From the NCBI GenBank assembly GCA_030696525.1, contig JAUYSB010000106.1, positions 1 to 36,921 of the forward strand: a DNA stretch of 36,921 nucleotides. The letters run 5' to 3'. The DNA comes from Hydrogenophaga sp. (GTDB taxonomy: Bacteria > Pseudomonadota > Gammaproteobacteria > Burkholderiales > Burkholderiaceae_C). The notes beneath the pieces are model-generated. The model saw only the letters and a list, made by a program, of their open reading frames with translations, did not search any database and was not told the DNA's origin. The translations under genes and the position numbers were made by a program. Below are positions 11,957-18,720 of this stretch, piece by piece (the stretch's first letter is position 1; every line of letters starts with the position of its first letter).

Positions 11957-12250
11957 TCAGGTGGTGGCTGCGGCACCTGGGCCCGCGTGCGGGCTTGCAG
12001 CGGCGTGCTGGTCGGTCAGCGTGACCGACGCGCCCAGCAGCCTGAGCTTGCCGCTGTAGTAGCGGTCCAGCCGCCATTCGGCGATCACCTCCAGTGCCAA
12101 CTCAAAAGCTTTGTAGTCAAGTCGGTACAGGGCGCTGAGGTCGAAAGGCACTTCCGACTCCAGCGCCACCACCAGACGAGACAACACGATGGCCGCCGCG
12201 TCGTTGGGCTGGGCTTCGATGAGACGTCGGGCTTTTTTGATGGCGCGCAT
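11957..12250 (-). CDS. Small conserved protein of unknown function (97 aa)
   Basis: The product is a 97-residue soluble protein, MRAIKKARRLIEAQPNDAAA and onward, mostly helical with a central KAFELALEVIAEWRLDRYYSGK. I recall similar short proteins in related Burkholderiales annotated as hypothetical; no function can be given. A good ribosome-binding site (AAAAAGG) lies about seven bases before the ATG at 12250. The longer reading from 12358 would cross a strong leader hairpin (12269-12300) and has a basic, Cys-rich unnatural N-terminus, so it is not used. The C-terminus (HAAASPHAGPGAAATT) is low-complexity. It is convergent with the PhnD-like gene, 33 bases apart. Confidence 0.65.
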   Translation of the reverse strand: MRAIKKARRLIEAQPNDAAAIVLSRLVVALESEVPFDLSALYRLDYKAFELALEVIAEWRLDRYYSGKLRLLGASVTLTDQHAAASPHAGPGAAATT

Positions 12251-12268
12251 GAACAACCTTTTTGGGGT

Positions 12269-12300
12269 GCCGTGGCCCTTGCACCGGCAGGGGCCACGGC
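12269..12300 (-). other. Hairpin in the leader of the 97-aa gene
   Basis: GCCGTGGCCC and GGGCCACGGC form a perfect 10-base-pair stem with a 12-base loop, 18 bases before the ATG at 12250 on the minus strand. No T tract follows on either strand, so it is not a normal terminator. It may control translation or stabilise the mRNA. Confidence 0.45.
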
Positions 12301-12480
12301 AGTCAGTAGAAACCCTGAAAGCATAGCCCGCGACCCCCACTTTTTTTGCGTCAATCAAATGACAGGCGCATGAACGTTCCGCAACGCCAGGGCCGCCAGC
12401 TTCACAGGCTTGTCATCCGTTTGCCACGCGCACTTCACCCCCGGTTCGCACCATGGCGTGGAACACATGGAGAACACATC

Positions 12481-13920
12481 ATGAAGATTGCGGTGGTGGG
12501 TGCGGGCTACGTGGGCCTGGTGACGGCGGCCTGTCTGGCGGAGCTGGGCAACGATGTCGTGTGCATCGACAGGGACCACGGTCGGGTGGCCTTGTTGCAG
12601 GCCGGCGGCGTGCCCATCTACGAGCCCGGGCTCGACGACTGGGTGCAACGCAACCAGCACGCGGGCCGGCTGCGTTTCAGCACCGCGCTGCCGGCAGCGG
12701 TGGCGCATGCCGAGGTGATCTTCATTGCCGTGGGCACGCCACCGCAGGAAGACGGCTCGGCCGACCTGCAGCACGTGCTGGCGGTCGCTCAGCAAATCGG
12801 CCGCCACATGGACGGCTTCAAGGTGGTGGTCAACAAATCGACCGTGCCGGTGGGCACGGCGCAGCAGGTGGAGCAGGCGCTGCGTGAACACGGACAGCAC
12901 GACTTTGCGGTGGTCTCCAACCCCGAGTTCCTCAAGGAGGGCGCGGCCATCGACGACTTCATGCACCCGGACCGCATCGTCATCGGCGTGCCCGAGGGCG
13001 CGGCCGGCGAACGCGCCCGCACGCTCATGGCGCGGCTGTACGCGCCCTTCAACCGCCACCACGAGCGCACCGTGTGGATGGACGTGGCCAGCGCCGAGCT
13101 GACCAAATACGCGTCCAACGCCATGCTGGCCATGCGCATTTCCTTCATGAACGAAATGGCGCTGCTGGCCGACGCGCTGGGCGCCGACATCGATGCCGTG
13201 CGCCGTGGCGTGGGCGCCGACAGCCGCATCGGCCCGAGCTTCCTGTACGCCGGCACCGGCTACGGCGGCAGCTGCTTCCCCAAGGACACGCGCGCGCTGG
13301 TGCACAGCGCCGCAAGTCAGGGCCTGCGCATGCGCCTGGTGGAGGCCACCGAGGCCGTCAACGCGGCGCAGAAACAGGTGCTGGTGCAGCAGGTCTGCGC
13401 GCGTTTTGGCAACGATTTGCGCGGCCTGCGCTTCGGGCTCTGGGGCCTGGCCTTCAAGCCCAACACCAACGACATGCGCGAGGCGCCCAGCCGCACCGTG
13501 ATTGCCGAGCTGCTGGCGCGTGGCGCCGAGCTGCTGGCCCACGACCCGGTGGCCACCAGCGAGGCCCAGCGCGCCCTGGCGGCCGACCTCGGGCGCCCCA
13601 TCGCCGACATCCCGCAGCTGCACTTTGTGGACATGCCGCTGGACGCGCTGCACGATGTGGACGCCCTGCTGGTGCTGACCGAATGGAAGTGTTTTCACCA
13701 CCCCGACTTCGCGGCCATGGCGCAGCGCATGCGCGCGCCGGTCGTCTTTGACGGCCGCAACCTGTTCGACCCGGCGCAGATGCAGGAACTGGGTTTTGTC
13801 TACCAGGGCATAGGCCGGCGCAACCGCGCTGCGCGCCCTGTGCGCGTGCCACGCGCCAGCCACGGGCCGCTGCTGGCCACGGCAGCGCAGGCACGCCCGG
13901 CCAGCCGGCTGCACCCTTGA
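12481..13920 (+). CDS. ugd: UDP-glucose 6-dehydrogenase
   Basis: The enzyme oxidises UDP-glucose to UDP-glucuronate with two NAD+, supplying precursors for capsule, LPS or glycolipid. The 479-residue protein has the NAD-binding VVGAGYVGLV (residues 5-14), KSTVPVGT (119-126), NPEFLKEG (148-155), the sugar-binding KYASNAMLAMRISF (209-222) and the catalytic Cys265 in GYGGSCFPKDT. The C-terminus is extended by about 30 basic residues (RRNRAARPVRVPRAS and onward) that are not part of the family core. ATG 12481 is preceded by GGAG about nine bases upstream; an in-frame upstream ATG at 12346 gives an implausible N-terminus. It is convergent with the glycosyltransferase gene. A related dehydrogenase such as GDP-mannose dehydrogenase is less likely given length and motifs. 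Confidence 0.92.
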   Translation: MKIAVVGAGYVGLVTAACLAELGNDVVCIDRDHGRVALLQAGGVPIYEPGLDDWVQRNQHAGRLRFSTALPAAVAHAEVIFIAVGTPPQEDGSADLQHVLAVAQQIGRHMDGFKVVVNKSTVPVGTAQQVEQALREHGQHDFAVVSNPEFLKEGAAIDDFMHPDRIVIGVPEGAAGERARTLMARLYAPFNRHHERTVWMDVASAELTKYASNAMLAMRISFMNEMALLADALGADIDAVRRGVGADSRIGPSFLYAGTGYGGSCFPKDTRALVHSAASQGLRMRLVEATEAVNAAQKQVLVQQVCARFGNDLRGLRFGLWGLAFKPNTNDMREAPSRTVIAELLARGAELLAHDPVATSEAQRALAADLGRPIADIPQLHFVDMPLDALHDVDALLVLTEWKCFHHPDFAAMAQRMRAPVVFDGRNLFDPAQMQELGFVYQGIGRRNRAARPVRVPRASHGPLLATAAQARPASRLHP

Positions 13921-14017
13921 CGCCGCGCGCCGCACCCCGCGGCCGCCGTGCGGGTGGGTTTGGGGCGGGCCCTGATCTGGCGCGGCCGGGGCATGCGTCG
14001 GCAGCGCCGTGCCGGTG

Positions 14018-15280
14018 TCATGCGCCTGCCGTTGGCCGCCAGCCGCGCAACGCGCCCAAACTGATCTGGGTTGGCTCGCCAGCGGGCAGCAGCACCAGCT
14101 GCTCCCAGATGCCTTCGACCTGGCCGACGATTTGCGACCAGTCCTGCGCCAGCGTGGTGCTGCGCGCGCGCTCGCGCAGGTGCTGCGCCAGCGCAGGGCT
14201 GGCGGCCAGGTCGGTGGCGCGGCGCACAAAGGCGTCGGCGTCGCCAAAGGGCACCAGCAGACCGTTGTCGCCGTGGCGCACCAGTTCGGCGGCGGCGGCG
14301 TAGTCGAAGGCCAGCAACGCCAGGCCACTGGCCAAGGCCTCCGGAGTGACGTTTCCATAGGTTTCGGTCAGGCTGGTGAACAGGAACAGGTCGGCGCTGG
14401 CGTAGTGCTGGGCCAGGGCCTCGCCGCTGAGCGAGCCCACCAGCAGCGCGTCGGGGCAGGCCTGTTGCAGCGCGGCGCGCTCGGGGCCGTCGCCCACCAC
14501 CACCAGTTTCAGGGCAGGGCAGACCTGGCGCATGGCGTGCATGCATCGCACCAGCAAATCAAGGTTCTTCTCGGCCGCCAGCCGGCCCACCGACAGCAGC
14601 ACCGGCTGTTCAGGCGCCACGCCCCACTGCGCGCGCAAGGCCTCGCTGCGTTTGGCGGGGCTGAAACGTTCGGTGTCCACCCCGCGCGCCACCACCAGCA
14701 GGCGCTCGAAACCCATGGCGCCCAGCTCGCGCTGCAGCTCGGGCGTGGGCACCATGGTGCAGTGGGCCAGGTTGTGGAATTTGCGCAGGTAGGCCGCGAT
14801 CGGCTGGCGCAACCAGCCCACACCGTAGTGCCGGCTGTAGGCGTGGAAGTTGGTGCGGAAATCGGTGCTCACCGGCAGCTTGAGTTTGCGCGCGGCCTGC
14901 AGGGCCGACCAGCCCAGCGGGCCTTCGGTGGCCACGTGCACCAGGTCGGGCCGGCGCTGCGTCCAGTGCGACAACAACACCCGTTTCATGGGCAGGCCCA
15001 GGCGCAGCTGCGGGTAGCGCGGAATCGGCAGGCCCCGGCCCAGCACCTCGTCCAGCGCAACGTCGCCGGGGCCGCCCTCACCCACTGGCTGGCGCGGGCG
15101 CACCAGCTGGATGGCGTGGTGGCGCGCCTGCAGGCGTTGCACCAGTTGCTGCACCGTCAAGGCCACGCCATTGACTTCGGGCGGGTAGGTTTCGGTCACC
15201 ACCGCCACCCGCAACGACGGGCGCGACAGCGGCAGTTGCTCGACCATGAGGGTGTCGGTGCTGGGGTTCATGCCAAACAT
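14018..15280 (-). CDS. GT4-family glycosyltransferase
   Basis: This GT-B retaining glycosyltransferase of the MgtA/PimB/SqdX-like branch has the N-terminal acceptor-domain signature TETYPPEVNGVALT, the linker DFRTNFHAYSRHYG, the donor domain opening LLSVGRLAAEKNLDLL and the nucleotide-sugar motif E-x7-E (Glu306 and Glu314 in TETYGNVTPEAL). Members of this branch glycosylate diacylglycerol or phosphatidylinositol, or build exopolysaccharide. The acceptor cannot be read from the sequence. The start is uncertain: ATGs at 15340, 15280, 15271 and 15247 are in frame and none has a clear ribosome-binding site; 15280 is a compromise (420 residues). The neighbouring ugd could supply UDP-glucuronate as donor, but that is inference. 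Confidence 0.83.
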   Translation of the reverse strand: MFGMNPSTDTLMVEQLPLSRPSLRVAVVTETYPPEVNGVALTVQQLVQRLQARHHAIQLVRPRQPVGEGGPGDVALDEVLGRGLPIPRYPQLRLGLPMKRVLLSHWTQRRPDLVHVATEGPLGWSALQAARKLKLPVSTDFRTNFHAYSRHYGVGWLRQPIAAYLRKFHNLAHCTMVPTPELQRELGAMGFERLLVVARGVDTERFSPAKRSEALRAQWGVAPEQPVLLSVGRLAAEKNLDLLVRCMHAMRQVCPALKLVVVGDGPERAALQQACPDALLVGSLSGEALAQHYASADLFLFTSLTETYGNVTPEALASGLALLAFDYAAAAELVRHGDNGLLVPFGDADAFVRRATDLAASPALAQHLRERARSTTLAQDWSQIVGQVEGIWEQLVLLPAGEPTQISLGALRGWRPTAGA

Positions 15281-15364
15281 GCTGGCGGCCCCGCGTGACA
15301 ACCGTGTGGCAAGTGCCCGGCCACCGATCTGGCGCCACATGGCAGGGCCATGAACACCCCTGCC

Positions 15365-15382
15365 CTGTCACCGCGTTTTCAC
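15365..15382 (+). promoter_or_regulatory. Candidate PHO box upstream of the Mpo1-like gene
   Basis: CTGTCAC-cgcg-TTTTCAC matches the PhoB box at 12 of 14 positions with correct 11-base periodicity. Ten bases on is CAACAT (15393-15398), a weak -10 that keeps the key A2 and T6. The downstream ATG is at 15443. No matching box is oriented toward the divergent glycosyltransferase. Confidence 0.4.
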
Positions 15383-15442
15383 GCAGCGCCGCCAACATCC
15401 GCCGCAGGGCCACGCCGGCCCGCATCTCTGAACAGGACACGC

Positions 15443-16045
15443 ATGAACAACTTCATTCAGACCCTTGAGGAACAGCGCTGGGACGACCACCGCTACTACC
15501 ACCACAGCCGCATCAACCAGAGCCTGCACCTGCTCAGCGCCATGAGCTTTCTGGTGGCCTACGCGCTGCTGTTCAAGGACCCGGCGCTGGCCGCGCTGGT
15601 GGCATGGCTGGTGTCCATGGTCAGCCGCCAGGCCGGGCACTTCTTCTTCGAGCCCAAGGGCTACGACCACATCAACCAGGCCACCCACGAACACAAGGAA
15701 GCCATCAAGGTGGGCTACAACCTGCAGCGCAAGGTGGTGCTCATGGCCATCTGGGCCGCGTCGCCGCTGCTGCTGGTGTGGCAGCCCGATCTGTTCGGCC
15801 TGTTCGAGCCCCACTCCACCTGGCAGGCACTCGCGCGCAACGTCGGCTGGATGTGGTTGTGGGTGGGCGTGGGCGGGCTGCTGTTTCGCGTGGCGCAGCT
15901 GTGGATGCAGCAAAGCCTCATGACCGGCGTGGTGTGGGCGACCAAGATCCTCACCGACCCCTTCCACGACATCAAGCTCTACCACCGCGCGCCGCTGCAC
16001 CTGCTGCGGGGCGAGTGGATGGACCCAGGCCCTCACCAGCGCTGA
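15443..16045 (+). CDS. Mpo1/DUF962-like multi-pass membrane protein
   Basis: The 200-residue membrane protein has about four hydrophobic segments and conserved-looking histidines. The first helix is preceded by YYHHSRINQSLHLL, and a later loop carries RQAGHFFFEPKGYDHINQ. These resemble the N-x3-H and Q-x2-GH-x2-FE patterns of the Mpo1 family (DUF962), iron-dependent enzymes of 2-hydroxy fatty acid alpha-oxidation. The second half (HEHKEAIKVGYNLQRK, then two more helices) is longer than typical Mpo1. A fatty-acid hydroxylase-like enzyme is the alternative. The start has an AGGA ribosome-binding site. It abuts the aminotransferase gene tail to tail with no gap. Confidence 0.6.
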   Translation: MNNFIQTLEEQRWDDHRYYHHSRINQSLHLLSAMSFLVAYALLFKDPALAALVAWLVSMVSRQAGHFFFEPKGYDHINQATHEHKEAIKVGYNLQRKVVLMAIWAASPLLLVWQPDLFGLFEPHSTWQALARNVGWMWLWVGVGGLLFRVAQLWMQQSLMTGVVWATKILTDPFHDIKLYHRAPLHLLRGEWMDPGPHQR

Positions 16046-17692
16046 TCAGCGCGCCCGCCACATCTCCTTGAGGATCTGGCGGCCGAAGTCGCGGCCCGTT
16101 TTGCCGGCGGGCACGGTCCACCAGCCATCCCCGCGCATCTGCTGGCACGCCAGCACAAAACGGCGTTGGATGTCGGCCATGTCGTCATCGGTGTGCGCCA
16201 GCGTGAACACCAGGCGGCCGGTGCCGACCCAGCTCAGCGCCAGGCCTTGCTCGCGCAGGTAGAACTGCAGCATCCAGTGGTAACGGGAGGGGGCGGTGAA
16301 GTTCACCGTCCAGATGCTGGACAGGGCGGCCACACGCACCGGCACATCGGCCCGCTGCAGCCCCTGGTTGAAGGTGTTCAGGCGCTGTTGCCAGCGCTCA
16401 TCCAGGCCCTCGTACAGCGCGCGCACTTCGTCGGTGTCGAGCCGGCGCAGAAAGGCGTTCATGGCGCCCATCACGTAGGGGTGGGCGTTGAAGGTGCCAC
16501 GCGCAAAACAGATGTCGGCCGGGCGATCGGGGCGGTAGCGCTGCATCCAGGCGGCGCGGCCACACACCACGCCCACCGGCAAGCCACCGCCCAGGGTTTT
16601 GCCGTAGGTGACGAAGTCGGCCAACACGCCGTAGTGCGCCTGCGCGCCACCGCGCGCCAGACGAAAGCCCACAAACACCTCGTCGAAGATGAGTGCGATG
16701 CCGCGCTCGGTGCAGACCGCGCGCAGGCGCTGCAGCCACTCGGTGTAGGCCGCGCGCGTGGCGGGTGTGCTCTGGCGGGCGCTCACCAGCGTGGAGTCGC
16801 CGGGCGCGTTGCGATTGGGGTGCAAGGCCTGCAGCGGGTTGACCAGCACACAGGCGATGTCGCGCTGCGTGCGCAGCACCTGCAACGCGCGCTCGTCCAT
16901 GTCTTTCAGAGTGAGGGTGTGGCCCGGTGGCATGGGGTTGCCGGGGCCGGGCTGAACATCGTCCCACCAGCCGTGGTACGCGCCACAAAAACGCACCAGG
17001 CGCTTGCGGCCGGTGTGGTAACGGGCCAGGCGCACGGCCTGCATCACCGCTTCGGTGCCCGACATGTGGAAGCTCACCGCGTCCATGCCCGAGAGGCTTT
17101 TGAGCCGCGCCACGTTGTCGGCCACACAGGGGTGGTAGCCGCCCAGCACCGGGCCGAGCGTGGCGCCCAGCGCAGCGCCTTCGGCCATGGTCGCCTTGTA
17201 GAAGTCCACCCCGAACACGTTGACGCCGTAAGAACCCGTGAGGTCGTGGAAGCGGTTGCCGTCGAGGTCGCTCAAGGACACACCGTCCGCGTGTTCCCAG
17301 AACGCCGGCAGCGGCAGGTGCTGGCGCACGAGTTCGCTGAACTGGAAAGGCACACGGTAGCGGCCGGTGAACTGCAGATCGGGTAAGCCCGCGCGCGCCT
17401 GTGTGGTCAGTGCCAGGCCTTGGGGCGCCATGCCCTGCAGCGTGGCGCTCAGGCGAAAGAAGCCAGCACGCCGCTGCGCCGCCACACTGGCCGGCGCGCC
17501 ATCGGCCCCAAAAAAATGCGCCTCGCCGTAGCTGTAGCCCGGCACCCAACGCGCCAGGCGTTTGGCCAGGCGCGAATGCCCGGCCAGCGAGCGGTGTTTG
17601 GCGCGCGACAGCAACAGGCGCCGGTGCAGCCAGGGAAACGCGGCAGCCAAGGCGCCGGCGGACAAAACCCATTCGGTGGACATCTGACACAC
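16046..17692 (-). CDS. Class III PLP aminotransferase, glutamate-1-semialdehyde aminomutase-like
   Basis: This is a fold-type I PLP enzyme with the class III layout: SGTEAVMQAVRLAR (phosphate-binding), GAYHGWWDD, IFDEVFVGFR (the Asp pairs with the pyridine nitrogen) and the Schiff-base lysine Lys365 in VTYGKTLGGG. The catalytic domain starts around residue 130 (AFWEHADGVSLSDLDGNRFH). The preceding part, about 125 residues, is an unusual extension that opens with a hydrophobic stretch (WVLSAGALAAAFPWLHRRLLL) and may anchor the enzyme to the membrane. It is too long for HemL and lacks its neighbours, so the substrate is unknown. The start is GTG 17692 or ATG 17683. It is divergent from psd across a 50-base gap that holds a six-base inverted repeat. 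Confidence 0.78.
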   Translation of the reverse strand: MCQMSTEWVLSAGALAAAFPWLHRRLLLSRAKHRSLAGHSRLAKRLARWVPGYSYGEAHFFGADGAPASVAAQRRAGFFRLSATLQGMAPQGLALTTQARAGLPDLQFTGRYRVPFQFSELVRQHLPLPAFWEHADGVSLSDLDGNRFHDLTGSYGVNVFGVDFYKATMAEGAALGATLGPVLGGYHPCVADNVARLKSLSGMDAVSFHMSGTEAVMQAVRLARYHTGRKRLVRFCGAYHGWWDDVQPGPGNPMPPGHTLTLKDMDERALQVLRTQRDIACVLVNPLQALHPNRNAPGDSTLVSARQSTPATRAAYTEWLQRLRAVCTERGIALIFDEVFVGFRLARGGAQAHYGVLADFVTYGKTLGGGLPVGVVCGRAAWMQRYRPDRPADICFARGTFNAHPYVMGAMNAFLRRLDTDEVRALYEGLDERWQQRLNTFNQGLQRADVPVRVAALSSIWTVNFTAPSRYHWMLQFYLREQGLALSWVGTGRLVFTLAHTDDDMADIQRRFVLACQQMRGDGWWTVPAGKTGRDFGRQILKEMWRAR

Positions 17693-17713
17693 GCCTGCAA
17701 AGTGAAGGTGTGA

Positions 17714-17729
17714 CAGTTGTAGGCAACTG
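17714..17729. repeat. Inverted repeat between aminotransferase and psd
   Basis: CAGTTG-tagg-CAACTG is a perfect six-base-pair dyad in the middle of the 50-base divergent gap. It could be an operator for a regulator shared by both genes. No regulator gene is adjacent, and chance cannot be excluded. Confidence 0.3.
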
Positions 17730-17742
17730 CTTTGACAAAACC

Positions 17743-18720
17743 ATGAACAAACCCGGCTGGCGCGAAAAAATCCTCTTGCAGGAAGACCTCAACTTCCTGC
17801 TCACCAACCGGGTGCCGCGCATGGCGCTGACCCGCTTCATGGGCTGGTTCAGCCGCATCCGCAGCCCGTGGCTCACGCGCCTGTCCATCGCTGTGTGGCG
17901 GCTGTTCACCGAGCTGGACCTGAGCGACGCGCGCGAGCAGCGCTTTGACAGCCTGCACGCCTGCTTCACGCGCCAGCTCTTGCCGGGCGCCCGCCCATTT
18001 GACGCGCAGCCCGACGTGATCTGCTCGCCCAGCGACGCGATCGTGGGCGCGTGTGGCGAGGTGAACGGCGCCGACATCCTGCAGGCCAAAGGCTTTCCCT
18101 ACCAGGTGCGCGAGCTGCTGCAAAGCGATGCTCTTACCCACACCATGCAGGGCGGCCGCTACGTGACGCTGCGCCTGACCTCGGCCATGTACCACCGCTT
18201 CCATGCGCCGCACGACCTGGTGGTGGACCGCGTGACCTACCTCAGCGGCGACACCTGGAACGTCAACCCCATTGCGCTCAAGCGGGTGGAAAAGCTGTTC
18301 TGCAAAAACGAACGCGCCGTCATCGAAACCCGGCTCAGCGCCTTCGGCAATGCCCCCCTGGTGCTGGTGCCGGTGGCCGCCATCCTGGTGGCCAGCATCC
18401 GCCTGCATTGCCTCAACGTGTTGCTGCACCTGCGCTGGCCCGGCCCCCAGGTGATGACCTGCAGCGCCGACCACGACAAGGGCCAGGAGATGGGCTGGTT
18501 CGAACACGGCTCGACCATCATCGTGTTTGTGCCGCCGGGGTTTGAACTGGCGTCGGGGATTGCCACTGGCACGCGCTTGCGGGCCGGAGAGGGGCTTTTT
18601 TTTGGCCGCAGCACTGACCCAACAGCCATGCGCCCTGTCACACAGCCGTCACACCACCGACCTACAACCGACACGGTCTCCCCACCCCATCCCAATCCAA
18701 GCTCACCATGCACACCCTGA
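17743..18720 (+). CDS. psd: Phosphatidylserine decarboxylase proenzyme
   Basis: Psd converts phosphatidylserine to phosphatidylethanolamine in the inner membrane, using a pyruvoyl group made by self-cleavage. The residues of the catalytic triad are visible: Asp98 in SPSDAIVG, His154 in MYHRFHAP and Ser257 in the cleavage motif HGST (LGST in many relatives). The family core ends around residue 289 (GEGLFFG). After it come about 35 Pro/Thr/Ser-rich residues that look non-functional and are encoded by the promoter region of the next gene. The frame passes a run of eight T at 18596-18603; one extra T would give a stop at 18615-18617, so a frameshift or slippage there should be considered. The stop overlaps the next start by 13 bases. 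Confidence 0.88.
   Translation: MNKPGWREKILLQEDLNFLLTNRVPRMALTRFMGWFSRIRSPWLTRLSIAVWRLFTELDLSDAREQRFDSLHACFTRQLLPGARPFDAQPDVICSPSDAIVGACGEVNGADILQAKGFPYQVRELLQSDALTHTMQGGRYVTLRLTSAMYHRFHAPHDLVVDRVTYLSGDTWNVNPIALKRVEKLFCKNERAVIETRLSAFGNAPLVLVPVAAILVASIRLHCLNVLLHLRWPGPQVMTCSADHDKGQEMGWFEHGSTIIVFVPPGFELASGIATGTRLRAGEGLFFGRSTDPTAMRPVTQPSHHRPTTDTVSPPHPNPSSPCTP
18635..18652 (+). promoter_or_regulatory. Candidate PHO box upstream of the beta-propeller lipoprotein gene
   Basis: CTGTCAC-acag-CCGTCAC is two direct repeats with 11-base periodicity and matches the PhoB box at 13 of 14 positions, the best match found in the window. Exactly ten bases downstream is TACAAC (18663-18668), a good -10. The ATG at 18708 follows. 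The box lies within the 3' coding extension of psd. Confidence 0.65.

Noticed and set aside
12348-12365. PHO-box-like CTGTCAT-ttga-TTGACGC on the minus strand upstream of the 97-aa gene
   Set aside because: The second repeat matches only four of seven positions and no -10 lies at the right distance.
12410-12427. PHO-box-like TTGTCAT-ccgt-TTGCCAC upstream of ugd
   Set aside because: It matches 11 of 14 positions, but the expected -10 position is CCCCCG, so there is no promoter for it to serve. Hits of this quality are expected by chance.
13930-13953. Possible bidirectional terminator between ugd and the glycosyltransferase gene
   Set aside because: Only a six-base-pair GC stem (CCGCAC/GTGCGG) without a T tract on either side; too weak in such GC-rich DNA.
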